Of a stretch of 36,136 bases of DNA, positions 13,166-21,814 are shown piece by piece. This DNA comes from a virus. The stretch spans positions 1-36,136 of IMG/VR virus record IMGVR_UViG_3300025655_000130; one strand, given 5' to 3'. Position numbers and translations under genes: made by a program. Positions within the stretch are counted from its first letter, which is position 1. Each line of letters starts with the position of its first letter. Under the pieces are notes generated by a model, which did not search any database, had not been told where the DNA came from, and was given only the letters and a program-made list of their open reading frames with translations.

Positions 13166-13465
13166 CTAGGCTCCTTTGGCTATTTGTATACCTGATGTGC
13201 CTTGTAAATAACTATCAGCGGCGTCCTTGGCAGTTATACCGTGAAACACTATATGCTGATTTTTAAGCACTACTGTATTTATTTGTGCAGTCATGCCCAT
13301 TGGGACCAAAGCCATACCTTGTTGACTAGGCATAAGTGCTAGGGGTTTTTCTACTAGAAAGCCTTCTTCCTGACATTCCTGTACTCTTGCAATACATTCC
13401 TGTCCTGTTACTAGCATAAAAGTTACAATGTCGCCCTTATCATAGACAGGTTTATTGATTAGCAT
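13166..13465 (-). CDS. Small beta-rich protein next to PAAR
   Basis: This 99-residue protein begins MLINKPVYDKGDIVTFMLVT and continues GQECIARVQECQEEGFLVEK. The strand pattern, with a GDxVxFxLxxGQEcIAxV motif, resembles the Sm/Lsm-like fold seen in several small T4-like phage proteins, but I cannot name a family. It ends in a helix-poor, glycine-rich tail. The start overlaps the glutaredoxin gene by 14 bases and the stop is one base from PAAR, so it may be a tail component or a small RNA/DNA-binding protein. Confidence 0.55.
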   Translation of the reverse strand: MLINKPVYDKGDIVTFMLVTGQECIARVQECQEEGFLVEKPLALMPSQQGMALVPMGMTAQINTVVLKNQHIVFHGITAKDAADSYLQGTSGIQIAKGA

Positions 13466-13715
13466 TTAATTCCTCTATTTTTTGTTTGATTAAATCTACC
13501 GGCACTTTGGCCAATCCTTGATAGCCACCCTCTACTAAAAGTTGTCCTTTAACATATAATTGTGGTACTGTTCTATGTCCTTGCCCCAAAACAAACTGTT
13601 TGGCTTCTTCATCATTACCAATATTGATTTCTTCAAATGGTATATTATTGTTCTCTAATAGTGCTTTTGCCTGTGAACAAAACGGGCAAAAGTCTTTAGT
13701 GTATATTGTTATCAT
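13452..13715 (-). CDS. grx: Glutaredoxin
   Basis: This 87-residue protein is a standard single-domain glutaredoxin. The redox motif is C10-P-F-C13 after MITIYTKDF; TVPQLYV is the cis-proline segment and GGYQGL is the second glutathione-binding loop. It is likely the electron donor that re-reduces the NrdA/NrdB pair encoded upstream, as T4 NrdC does. Its start overlaps the stop of the DUF6492-like gene by 4 bases. Confidence 0.92.
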   Translation of the reverse strand: MITIYTKDFCPFCSQAKALLENNNIPFEEINIGNDEEAKQFVLGQGHRTVPQLYVKGQLLVEGGYQGLAKVPVDLIKQKIEELNANQ

Positions 13716-14578
13716 AAAAACTTTTTAACCTTGTTGAATATCTCATCGAAGTTTACAACAATTTCTTCATCGTTATCGAATATGATACTGTCTTCTAAGT
13801 TTGGACAAGCATCGCATATACAGTTGTATTCTTCTGCTGAGCAATTACCTATATCATTAATATTTGTATAGGTGTAGCGTTTTTGTTCCATCATAGCTAT
13901 CTCTCGACGAGACATAATCCAGTTGCCTAATAATTCGTACTCGCTGAACCATTTGATGTTTGGAGTAGGAACACTATGTGGATCTTCAGGAACATTATTA
14001 ATTATCGCATCGAAGGGGTCACAGTTATTTCTTTTAATGAGCTCGTGTTTTAAACTTAACCAATCCTCTTTATATACTGGCATAAACTCAGTTACAAAAC
14101 AATGAGGTGTTTGTCTCTTCATACCCAATGCGTTCTCAAGTGTTTGATAATATGCTGGACTGTGTGATTCGTTAGGCAGGATAAAATATTTTAATTTGTC
14201 CCCTTCCCACAGGTTGTAGGGATTTATACAAAAAGAGTCAGGGTCTTGTATAAGAATAACGTCAGCATCTATATAATCCAAACTAGCAAGTTTTAAAGCC
14301 TGTTGATATAACCAACTGTTTCTGTAATCGTTAGGTATCCACCAATTTTTTATTGTAGGATATAGGCTATCCATCTCACCATCGTATACGTACTTGAATT
14401 CGCTGGTGTCGAGATACTTTGAGAAAACTCTATCTAAGAAATGATTTTCTTCAGTAATCTCACAATTAGTGAATATGTACGTTTCGTCTATACCTTGGAT
14501 ATAGTGGTCAAACTGTAAACTTAGGCAGGTGTGAGGTATTCTATAGCCGGCAACAAAAACAGCTCTTGCCACCTTCAT
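13712..14578 (-). CDS. DUF6492-like protein, possible glycosyltransferase
   Basis: This 288-residue protein has the features I associate with DUF6492: an N-terminal strand and capsular-GT-like start, then NSWLYQQALKLASLDYIDAD followed by VILIQDPDSFCINP, where DAD and DPD give acidic DxD-type motifs, and FSEYELLGNWI near residue 213. Such proteins are related to GT-A type glycosyltransferases that bind a metal and a nucleotide sugar. The C-terminal quarter has a cysteine set (NCSAEEYNCICDACPN) that could bind a metal. It sits inside the nucleotide metabolism operon with 4-base overlaps on both sides. Substrate unknown. Confidence 0.55.
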   Translation of the reverse strand: MKVARAVFVAGYRIPHTCLSLQFDHYIQGIDETYIFTNCEITEENHFLDRVFSKYLDTSEFKYVYDGEMDSLYPTIKNWWIPNDYRNSWLYQQALKLASLDYIDADVILIQDPDSFCINPYNLWEGDKLKYFILPNESHSPAYYQTLENALGMKRQTPHCFVTEFMPVYKEDWLSLKHELIKRNNCDPFDAIINNVPEDPHSVPTPNIKWFSEYELLGNWIMSRREIAMMEQKRYTYTNINDIGNCSAEEYNCICDACPNLEDSIIFDNDEEIVVNFDEIFNKVKKFL

Positions 14579-15705
14579 AAAGTCATGCCTTTAAAAGTCT
14601 CCTCGTTAACATCCTGCTTGGTACCACCAATAACGTAACTACTAAGTTCCACTTCTTGTGGTGCTACTTGTACCTCTGCACCAGCAATCCATTTTTGTGT
14701 CCAGGGTAATGGGTTGCTTTGTCCTACTTTGTAGTGACTGTCAACGCCTATTGCAGTCATACGTTTGTTGGCTAACCATTCAACATACTCACTGAGTAGT
14801 TGTTTATTGAGACCAATCATGCTTCCATCTTTGAATAGGTATTCTGCCCAGGCTTTTTCCTGATCCACGGCCTGTACAAAAATATCTTTAACTTCTTGCT
14901 CACATTCTTGTTTAATCTTTGCGAAATCTTTGTCGTCTGTTGGTAGTATCTTTAACAATGCCTGTGTACTTGCAAGGTGTACATTCTCATCACGAGCAAT
15001 AAACTTAATAATTTTAGCATTGCCTTCCATCTTCTTAAGTTCAGCAAATGCCCAACTACACGCAAACGAAACATAGAAGCGTATGCCTTCTAGTGCGTTA
15101 ACACTATTAAGTGCCAGCCAGATACGCTTCTTAAGCTCATATGCACTTACTTCAAAACGCTTGCCGTTCGCTGTGTGGCTTCCTTCACCAAACAAGTTAT
15201 ATGCTTGTGTGTACTGAATAAGTTCGTCGTAGTGTCCTGTAATAGACTCTGCACAATTTACAATCTCTTTGATGTCTGTTAGTTCATCAAATACTTTTGC
15301 AGGGTCGCTGTATACGTTACGAATAATATGTGTATAACTGCGACTGTGTATTGTTTCGTTAAATGCCCAAGTCTCAATCCAAGTTTCTAATTCTGGGATT
15401 GTGGCTAGTGGCAAAAATGCTAGGTTAGGTGAGCGTCCTTGAACACTGTCTAATAGAATTTGTCTCTTTAAGTTACTGGTAAAGATGTGTTGCTCGTGTG
15501 CTGTAAGATCCTTAAAGTCCTTGGCATCACGCATAACATCGACTTCTTCTGGTCTCCAAAAAAAGCCTAGTTGTTTGTCTGTTAATTTTTCAAACTGTCT
15601 ATACTTTACTGTATCGTAACGCTGTACACTACTGCCGCCCTTTGGATCAAGGAAGGCTAACGCCTTAAGGTGGTTACCCTTTTGTTGTATGTTAAAGACA
15701 CTCAT
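14575..15705 (-). CDS. nrdB: Ribonucleotide reductase beta subunit, class I
   Basis: This 376-residue protein is the radical-generating subunit. WAFNETIHSRSYTHIIRNVY contains a metal ligand glutamate, the ligand histidine and the tyrosine in SRSYTH equivalent to E. coli Y122. ARDENVHLASTQALL holds the second Glu/His ligand pair. It pairs with NrdA to reduce ribonucleoside diphosphates. Length and motifs are normal. The 9-base gap to nrdA indicates one operon. The last residues (ETFKGMTL) are slightly different from the E. coli tail that binds NrdA. Confidence 0.96.
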   Translation of the reverse strand: MSVFNIQQKGNHLKALAFLDPKGGSSVQRYDTVKYRQFEKLTDKQLGFFWRPEEVDVMRDAKDFKDLTAHEQHIFTSNLKRQILLDSVQGRSPNLAFLPLATIPELETWIETWAFNETIHSRSYTHIIRNVYSDPAKVFDELTDIKEIVNCAESITGHYDELIQYTQAYNLFGEGSHTANGKRFEVSAYELKKRIWLALNSVNALEGIRFYVSFACSWAFAELKKMEGNAKIIKFIARDENVHLASTQALLKILPTDDKDFAKIKQECEQEVKDIFVQAVDQEKAWAEYLFKDGSMIGLNKQLLSEYVEWLANKRMTAIGVDSHYKVGQSNPLPWTQKWIAGAEVQVAPQEVELSSYVIGGTKQDVNEETFKGMTL

Positions 15706-15714
15706 TTTATTATC

Positions 15715-18006
15715 CTATATTACGCAACTCTCACAGGCTTCGTCGTCAACTTCACCTGGCTGTAGTTCTTCAAGTTTGTTTACGTCTATTTCTCCCTGCC
15801 CATCATAGGTATTGAAATAGTATAACTGCTTTCCGCCGTACTTATAAAACATCATGAGATGTCTTAGCATCTCGCTCATAGGTATTTTTTCATCTTCATA
15901 CCACTGTGGATTGTAACTGGTATTAACGCTAATACCTTGGTCGATATACTTCTGAAGAACTGCCATGATCTTTAGGTATCCCGTAGGATCCTTTTGGTCC
16001 CATAGCAATTCATATTTATTTTTCAGTCTGCGGTACTCAGGTACTACTTGCTTGAGTACACCATCTTTACTTTGTTTAACACTCACGTAACTACGTGGTG
16101 GCTCTACACCGTTAGTAGCATTACTAATTTGCGCAGATGTTTCTGCAGGCATGAGTGCCATAAGTGTAGCATTCCTAATGCCGTGTTGTTTAATTTCTGT
16201 ACGTAGATAGTTCCAGTCAAACTGTCTCTGCTGTGGTGCTACTAGTTCGTCTACATCTTTCTTATAAGTGTCAATAGGCAATATACCGTCTGCATACTTT
16301 AAGTTTTGGAATCCTTCACATGGGCCTTGCTCTTTAGCAAGTTCTAAACTGGCACTAATCAAATAGTAACTCCAGGCTTCTGCGTACTGGTCTACCAGTT
16401 CTAATGCGGAAGGATCATTATATGTTTTGTCGTTCTTTGCTAACCAGTAAGCCAAGTTAATAATACCTACGCCTAATGGTCTGTACTCACGTGTGGCTTC
16501 TTGTGCCGCCTTAACAGGGTAGCCCTGATAACTTAGTAGTGCATCTAATCCACGTACCGCTAGTTTACAAGGTTTCTCAAAATCTTCCGGGTTTTTAATC
16601 GCACCCCAGTTAATAGCACTCAGTGTACACAATGCTATCCTACCTTCTGGATCCTCAAAACTTTTAAGTGGCTTGGTAGGTAAGTCGATCTCGCAACATA
16701 AGTTACTTTGCTTAATAGGTGCTACTTCTTGCTTGAACGGTGAGTGTGTATTTGCGTGGTCAACGTTCATTAAGTAGACACGCCCTGTATCTTTACGCTC
16801 CTGCATAAAGGCAGTAAACAAATCAATTGCTTTGACTTTCTTTTTACGAATGCTTGTCTTACGCTCTGCTTGCTCGTAAAGCTCTTTAAACTTGTCGGCG
16901 TTAGCATAGAACGCATCGTACATTTCCGGTACATCATTGGGCGAAAATAGAGTAATATCTCCCCCTTGGATAAGTCTTTCGTACATTAATTTGTTAAATT
17001 GGACGCCATAATCCATGTGGCGTACTCTATTATCCTCTGTGCCTTTATTGTTCTTTAAAACTAATAAATCTTCTACTTCCAAGTGCCAGATAGGATAGTA
17101 TAGTGTTGCCGCTCCGCCACGCACACCACCTTGGCTACATGACTTAACAGCACTCTGGAATAATTTGTAAAACGGAATAACGCCTGTGTGATAAGCATCA
17201 CCGTTACGCACTGGCGAATTAATAGCACGAATACGTCCTGCACCAATACCAATGCCTGCTTTTTGTGATACGTATTTTACAATAGCACTTGCTGTTGCGT
17301 TAATGCTGTCTAAACTGTCATCAGTTTCTACAAGTACACAACTACTAAATTGTTTTTGTGGTGTACGCACACCTGCCATAACAGGAGTGGGCAGACTAAT
17401 TAAGTGGTTACTAATAGCATCATAGTAATCATGCACCCACTGTAGTCTTGAGTCTTTAGGATAGTTTTGGAACAGAGTCGCCGCAATTAACATATAACAC
17501 ACTTGCGGTGTTTCGTATAATTCTTTTGTTACACGATTTTGTACAAGGTATTTGCCTCTGAATTGCTCCATAGCAACATAGGTAAAGTTTTCATCACGTT
17601 CGTGTTTTACATAACTGTTTAGCTTGTCCCACTCTTCTTCTGTATAACTTGTTAACAATTCACTGTCGTAGTAACCTCTTTCCACATTGGCTTTTACAAT
17701 CCTGTGAAGATGCCAAGGCTCGTATTCGTTGTAAACCTGTTTTCTAATATGATAGTTAATTAGTCTACCAGCAACATACTGATAGTTTGGTGTCTCTTCT
17801 GAAATTAAATCTGCCGCACTTTTAATAAGTGTTTCTTGAATGTCTGATGTTTTAATACCGTCGTAAAATTGTAAACTGGATTTAATTTCTACTTCGCTTG
17901 CACTCACGCCTGTGATATTTTCAGTAGCCCAGATGACTACCTTATGCATTTTTTCTAAGTTGATAGGCTCCTTGTGCCCCTCACGTTTGGTTACTTGTAT
18001 ATTCAT
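15715..18006 (-). CDS. nrdA: Ribonucleotide reductase alpha subunit, class Ia
   Basis: Starts at ATG 18006 (MNIQVTKREGHKEPINLEKM), giving 763 residues; a longer in-frame reading to 18060 is not part of the protein. The N-terminal ATP-cone (about 1-90) is the activity-control domain. FSSCVLVETDDSLDSI has the first active-site cysteine, NLCCEIDLPTKPL the catalytic one, and ALCTLSAINWG the second of the redox pair. The C-terminal CESCVI is the swinging disulfide that accepts electrons from glutaredoxin. Genes nrdA, nrdB and grx lie in one transcript, separated by the DUF6492-like gene. Phage dNTP synthesis is the role. Confidence 0.97.
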   Translation of the reverse strand: MNIQVTKREGHKEPINLEKMHKVVIWATENITGVSASEVEIKSSLQFYDGIKTSDIQETLIKSAADLISEETPNYQYVAGRLINYHIRKQVYNEYEPWHLHRIVKANVERGYYDSELLTSYTEEEWDKLNSYVKHERDENFTYVAMEQFRGKYLVQNRVTKELYETPQVCYMLIAATLFQNYPKDSRLQWVHDYYDAISNHLISLPTPVMAGVRTPQKQFSSCVLVETDDSLDSINATASAIVKYVSQKAGIGIGAGRIRAINSPVRNGDAYHTGVIPFYKLFQSAVKSCSQGGVRGGAATLYYPIWHLEVEDLLVLKNNKGTEDNRVRHMDYGVQFNKLMYERLIQGGDITLFSPNDVPEMYDAFYANADKFKELYEQAERKTSIRKKKVKAIDLFTAFMQERKDTGRVYLMNVDHANTHSPFKQEVAPIKQSNLCCEIDLPTKPLKSFEDPEGRIALCTLSAINWGAIKNPEDFEKPCKLAVRGLDALLSYQGYPVKAAQEATREYRPLGVGIINLAYWLAKNDKTYNDPSALELVDQYAEAWSYYLISASLELAKEQGPCEGFQNLKYADGILPIDTYKKDVDELVAPQQRQFDWNYLRTEIKQHGIRNATLMALMPAETSAQISNATNGVEPPRSYVSVKQSKDGVLKQVVPEYRRLKNKYELLWDQKDPTGYLKIMAVLQKYIDQGISVNTSYNPQWYEDEKIPMSEMLRHLMMFYKYGGKQLYYFNTYDGQGEIDVNKLEELQPGEVDDEACESCVI

Positions 18007-18014
18007 TGATGCCT

Positions 18015-18464
18015 CTAAATGTATTGTTCTAGTTCTAGATCCTGATGGGAATAACGGCACATGATCCTCAGATCAGGACTAACATTGTTTTTATTTACTA
18101 TCTCCATCCAGTCGTAATTAAGTACATATTTTCCATCATCTACACTGACTATATAGCGATACTCGCCGTTCTCAAGTCCTATCACTACTTCGTATGTGTG
18201 TTCATTATGTCCACTAAGATATAAAGTATACATGATGCCAAGACATTTTGCAAGTTCGTCATAGCCAGAGTCTTCCAATAGTTCCCAGGGATCTGGAAAC
18301 GTTGAACTATCTGTATAGTCCATCCACTGGTTAATTATTGGTGCATAGGACCATAGTTTAATAGTTTCGAAGATTGCTTCTTCAAATGATTTGGTTTGCA
18401 TTTCTTTGCGAAACGCCGCCCACTCGCGGATTCGCTCAGAAGTTTTTTGGTAATGCCAAAGCAT
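18015..18464 (-). CDS. Conserved T4-like phage protein of unknown function
   Basis: This 149-residue protein starts MLWHYQKTSERIREWAAFRK and continues with an acidic part with WSYAPIINQWMDYTDSSTFP. The second half has strands (VVIGLENGEYRYIVSVDD) and ends YSHQDLELEQYI. I do not know a function; similar proteins occur beside nrdA in T4-like marine phages as far as I recall. ATG overlaps the stop of the tail fibre by one base and nrdA follows 8 bases later, so it bridges the structural and nucleotide genes. Confidence 0.6.
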   Translation of the reverse strand: MLWHYQKTSERIREWAAFRKEMQTKSFEEAIFETIKLWSYAPIINQWMDYTDSSTFPDPWELLEDSGYDELAKCLGIMYTLYLSGHNEHTYEVVIGLENGEYRYIVSVDDGKYVLNYDWMEIVNKNNVSPDLRIMCRYSHQDLELEQYI

Positions 18465-20050
18465 TAATATAGATATCTAATAGAGTATTTCATTGTGGCA
18501 TTACTGCCAGTTGATGTTGTTGTATAGTTAATTGTACTTGTGTTACTAGCAAATGTAACTGTTAATGCCACACCTGTTGATGAGTCTTCTGAGTAATCAT
18601 CACTGTAACCAACACTAGTACCGTGTCCTATTTTTAATGTTCCTGTTCTATACGTTGTTCCACGAACAATACTATAATCAATAATAGCACCGTGTGTATA
18701 TTTGCTGTCTGATAAAGTAATTCCTGTAGTAGCGGCCACTGCTGTGTTGTCAGTCAGTGTAACACTTAATCCTGCTTCTTGTCTATGCGCACCATAGGCT
18801 ACAGAATTGTCAGCTATCATACCATAACTTGAAACGTTATCAATTTGTAGTCTAGGCTGGTTCAAATCATCAGCATCGTTACGTTCAAATTGATCTCCTA
18901 TACTAAAATTACCTTCCGATACATAATATATAATAGGTGATGCCTCATTGCCTGCACCGTTGTATGCATTACCTACTTCGTAGAAGTAATTAAATGCTGA
19001 GACAACATGCTTAACAGTTCCGTATGCGTGTATTGCCATGTTAGCAATTCTATCAAAATAACTATTTGTTATCTTGAATCCTCTAGGTCCCTCATCTTGC
19101 GGTGAAATACCTGTAAGGCTTTCTCCTAACTTTACACCTTTATATAACTCGTCCCAATAACTATTTTGTATAACAATGTTTCTACAATTATAATCTATCT
19201 CAACACCGAAAGTGTTATTTGTGAAATAGCAGTTGTCAAAGGTAACGTGTTCTGTGGTCAATATTGCTGTTGACTCAACATGTACATCTGCTTTTGCATC
19301 TGTAACAACTGTAGGCAAAGTTAAATTTCCCTTAAACTTAACATCATCAAAGTGTATGTGTTGTGCTGAACTTATAAGACCTACGTGATTTGTAGTACTG
19401 TTCCAGAAAGTGCAACCGGATACTTCAATATACTGGGGTCTTGTAGCGGCGTTAGTTGCGATACCTGCGTCAACCTGCTGTAAACTATCTGCTAATTTGA
19501 ATACGTAATCTTCGCCAGAGTCAGTTTGTTTAATAATGGTTGACTCTGCGCCCTCTCCTATAATTTTAGCATAAGTTGGGATTTTAACTACATCACCAGT
19601 AATCTTATAAACGCCTGCTGGAAAATAGAGAGCTCTACGAATCTCTTCATTAACTTCTCTACAGTATAACTGGTATAATGCTCTGTTAATAGCGGCTGTA
19701 TCATCTGTGGTGCCGTCTCCGACTGCACCGAAATCTCTAACATTAACAAAGTCATCAAATTTACGTTGAAGGGTTCTTTCAACAGGTGAACTAGAACTTG
19801 TGCCTGTTGTTGCTGTGTAGCCAGCGGCTTCGCCTTTATATGTGTAAGACTGACTGGTGTTTAATAAATCACTAAATTCTGTAAGGATCTCTGTGTTGCC
19901 CAGTATAGGTGCACCTTCTTCGAGTGTACCATTACCAATGTATAGTTTTCTATTGTCTACTGACCAACCTAGTTCAGCCGCTGATAGTTGCGGTAGGTTG
20001 TCTGACGTACCACGTCTGTGTTGTATTCGGGATATTTGTAAAATCGCCAC
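18464..20050 (-). CDS. Tail fibre with pectate-lyase-like beta helix
   Basis: This 528-residue protein starts at GTG 20050 with AAGGA upstream. Residues 1-48 (ISRIQHRRGTSDNLPQLSAA, then ELGWSVDNRKLYIGNG) match the Mtd N-terminal/phage fibre collar motif. From about 100, VNVRDFGAVGDGTTDDTAAI is the start of a Pectate_lyase_3 right-handed beta helix, with repeated short strands up to about 430. The last 80 residues are a separate Thr/Ser/Gly-rich beta domain. It is likely a receptor-binding fibre or tailspike that recognises or cleaves host polysaccharide; whether it is an active lyase cannot be told. AATAAATA at 20080-20087 could be its late promoter. Confidence 0.82.
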   Translation of the reverse strand: MAILQISRIQHRRGTSDNLPQLSAAELGWSVDNRKLYIGNGTLEEGAPILGNTEILTEFSDLLNTSQSYTYKGEAAGYTATTGTSSSSPVERTLQRKFDDFVNVRDFGAVGDGTTDDTAAINRALYQLYCREVNEEIRRALYFPAGVYKITGDVVKIPTYAKIIGEGAESTIIKQTDSGEDYVFKLADSLQQVDAGIATNAATRPQYIEVSGCTFWNSTTNHVGLISSAQHIHFDDVKFKGNLTLPTVVTDAKADVHVESTAILTTEHVTFDNCYFTNNTFGVEIDYNCRNIVIQNSYWDELYKGVKLGESLTGISPQDEGPRGFKITNSYFDRIANMAIHAYGTVKHVVSAFNYFYEVGNAYNGAGNEASPIIYYVSEGNFSIGDQFERNDADDLNQPRLQIDNVSSYGMIADNSVAYGAHRQEAGLSVTLTDNTAVAATTGITLSDSKYTHGAIIDYSIVRGTTYRTGTLKIGHGTSVGYSDDYSEDSSTGVALTVTFASNTSTINYTTTSTGSNATMKYSIRYLY

Positions 20051-20078
20051 GTTTATAGTCCTTACTAATGTATTTTAC

Positions 20079-20753
20079 TTATTTATTATAAAATTGCTCT
20101 ACTCTATCCCACCATTTGTTCTTCCAGAACTCTAGCTCGTCACCTTCTATTTCAAATTGTTGATATTTAAAGTCCCTACTACACATCAAGATAACACCAC
20201 GTTTAATCTCAGTGTTGTGTATTTTGTCGTGTGCTAAAATATACGCACTTAATTGTAGGAAGTAGTCCTCAATCCATTCACGTTTTTTAGGTTTATTCGT
20301 TTGCTTAAAGTCCAAGACAGCAGGCTCACCTTTAAACATACCCACGCAGTCCGTAGTACCTGCGTATAGTCCTGAGTAATATAAAGGTACTTCAACACCC
20401 CAACACTCATTCATGTCTTTTAAGCCAGTGTCAATTACTACACGAGCCATCTTGTCTGCTTGTTGTTGTATTAGGTTGCTACCTGGTGCTTCAAGTGTGC
20501 CTAAACAATACTCTTCCAGTTTCTTGTGCATCACTGTGCCAACATTGGCGGCTTCAGTAACAATCTGCTGAGCCTTTTCTTCGCCTACACGTTTTTTCCA
20601 GTTAAGTAGTGCCTGCATCTTTTCAGCAGGTTTGGTTTTGTCGAGAATAGTAGTAACAGATGGAACAGCATCACCTTCTGGTGTTTTGTAATGTCTTTTT
20701 CCGTCTATGTTTGTTCTACTGATCTTTTTGTATTCGTATCGTTCAGTTAGCAT
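20079..20753 (-). CDS. RecB-family PD-(D/E)XK exonuclease
   Basis: This 224-residue nuclease has the full RecB/Cas4-like signature: H76 in GTVMHKKLEEY, D135 in AGTTDCVGMF, the catalytic D148-F-K150 of AVLDFKQT, and the QLSAY motif at 167-171. Such enzymes remove nucleotides from DNA ends. In the marine T4-like phages a similar enzyme is found near tail genes. A role in host genome degradation or recombination is possible. No helicase domain is fused. The gene starts 3 bases after a short structural gene ends. Confidence 0.83.
   Translation of the reverse strand: MLTERYEYKKISRTNIDGKRHYKTPEGDAVPSVTTILDKTKPAEKMQALLNWKKRVGEEKAQQIVTEAANVGTVMHKKLEEYCLGTLEAPGSNLIQQQADKMARVVIDTGLKDMNECWGVEVPLYYSGLYAGTTDCVGMFKGEPAVLDFKQTNKPKKREWIEDYFLQLSAYILAHDKIHNTEIKRGVILMCSRDFKYQQFEIEGDELEFWKNKWWDRVEQFYNK
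20080..20087 (-). promoter_or_regulatory. Possible late promoter AATAAATA for the tail fibre
   Basis: The minus strand reads AATAAATA, matching NATAAATA, with about 30 bases to the GTG start of the tail fibre and an AAGGA ribosome binding site between. It overlaps the last codons of the upstream nuclease. Confidence 0.5.
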
Positions 20754-20756
20754 TGA

Positions 20757-21116
20757 TTACCAGGTAATTTGCCAATAAAGCTCTGTACCTGTTGTTGATT
20801 TACGGACAATATCATATCCTAGTTTTTGGAAATGCGAGATGACTTCTGCCATCTGCTCGGTTTTTACTGCGTCAGTTGTTGTACCTTGCCAGGCAGTATA
20901 ATATGCTTGCCCAGTTGAATCAGCGTTGGTCATTACACTACCAGTAATAGTAGTACCGTTAATAGTAACAGTAGTTGAACTTGTAGCAGTTGTAGTGAAT
21001 ACACCTGAACTAATTGCGCTTAGTACACGTTGTGTTAAGATTGCAATCTCGCCTGCAACTACTGCGTTGCCTTGCGACTGTTCACGTGCGTTTGCTGATG
21101 TAGGTAAAAATGCCAT
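20757..21116 (-). CDS. Small virion-like protein
   Basis: This 119-residue protein begins MAFLPTSANAREQSQGNAVV and has a Thr/Ser-rich middle (FTTTATSSTTVTINGTTITG), a region of low complexity typical of phage structural or fibre-associated proteins. The final part (QMAEVISHFQKLGYDIVRKS) resembles small proteins I have seen beside tail fibres in T4-like marine phages. No signal peptide. Preceded by AATAAATA (21135-21142), which suggests late expression. Function unknown. Confidence 0.62.
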   Translation of the reverse strand: MAFLPTSANAREQSQGNAVVAGEIAILTQRVLSAISSGVFTTTATSSTTVTINGTTITGSVMTNADSTGQAYYTAWQGTTTDAVKTEQMAEVISHFQKLGYDIVRKSTTGTELYWQITW

Positions 21117-21134
21117 GCTAGTAATCCTTTAGTG

Positions 21135-21142
21135 TATTTATT
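21135..21142 (-). promoter_or_regulatory. Possible late promoter AATAAATA
   Basis: The minus strand has AATAAATA about 19 bases before the ATG of the 119-aa gene. The box overlaps the stop region of the Fe-S gene (stop at 21138). Confidence 0.48.
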
Positions 21143-21452
21143 TAAAAGTAACACTTTCCCCACATCCACAACTTGCGATTTCATTAGGATTTAGGAATAC
21201 TAGTTTAGTGTTAAGTCCCTTAACTTGCATGTCAACTGTTGTGCCTGTAAGCCAATCTTCATGCTCGGGTTTCCAAGTATAAGTTATGTCGCCTTGTTTG
21301 CTAATCTTATACCCTTCTGGTATACTGTCAAGCCAGTCAATCTGATAACTGTAGCCTGTACAGCCTTCTTGTTTGAAACTTATTTGTAGTGTTTTGTTGT
21401 CGCCTACGTACTTGTAAAAGTGATCGTATGCTTTAGGTGTGAATGTAATCAT
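21138..21452 (-). CDS. A-type iron-sulfur carrier (IscA/ErpA-like)
   Basis: This 104-residue protein has the HesB/IscA layout with its three cysteines: C31 in EGCTGYSYQID, then C95 and C97 in ASCGCGESV. These three bind the Fe-S cluster or iron. It starts MITFTPKAYDHFYKYV, like the TxxA helix of the family. Cellular IscA proteins hand clusters to apo-enzymes. In this phage it may serve the radical SAM enzyme encoded at 32075-32974 or host Fe-S proteins. Known in marine phages. Confidence 0.87.
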   Translation of the reverse strand: MITFTPKAYDHFYKYVGDNKTLQISFKQEGCTGYSYQIDWLDSIPEGYKISKQGDITYTWKPEHEDWLTGTTVDMQVKGLNTKLVFLNPNEIASCGCGESVTFK

Positions 21453-21469
21453 GTATGTATTATAACAGA

Positions 21470-21814
21470 TTACTGTCTACGATTCAATGCCCTTTTCGCC
21501 ATTTGGTTAACTTTAACTTCTGGTGGCATATTACCTCCACCTGGTTGAAGTTCGGACATTCCGCCGTCGAGGTTTAGAGTAATCATGTTACCCTCTACGT
21601 TTTTAATTAGGTTTCTTATTGTTGGTTCATTAAACAGTTCTTGCATTGTTGCAGGGTCAAGGTGTGCGCCAGTATTCTGAACCATTTTAACAAGACTGTC
21701 TACTGTGATGTTTGGTTGTAGATTACGATCACTCGCTCTACCTTTTAAGAACTCAAGAACAGAAGCTAGTTTCGCAACTAGCTTCTTATCTTCATGCAAC
21801 TCAGAAAAGCGCAT
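21470..21814 (-). CDS. Unknown phage protein with possible processing site
   Basis: This 114-residue protein starts MRFSELHEDKKLVAKLASVL; L-H-E at 6-8 is a possible prohead-protease type site (L/I-x-E). The rest is helical with a C-terminal glycine-rich part (LDGGMSELQPGGGNMPPEVK). Start and the stop of the upstream gene share a base (TAATG). The pattern suggests a head-associated protein, but this is inference. Confidence 0.62.
   Translation of the reverse strand: MRFSELHEDKKLVAKLASVLEFLKGRASDRNLQPNITVDSLVKMVQNTGAHLDPATMQELFNEPTIRNLIKNVEGNMITLNLDGGMSELQPGGGNMPPEVKVNQMAKRALNRRQ

Noticed and set aside
13276-13283. AATAAATA on the minus strand
   Set aside because: It is inside the 99-aa gene, about 110 bases before PAAR, with no gap; similar copies at 16013 and 31013 lie deep in nrdA and the helicase, showing that chance matches occur in AT-rich coding DNA.
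18007-18060. N-terminal 18-residue extension of NrdA
   Set aside because: The residues do not look like NrdA and overlap the 149-aa gene; the ATP-cone begins at the ATG at 18006.
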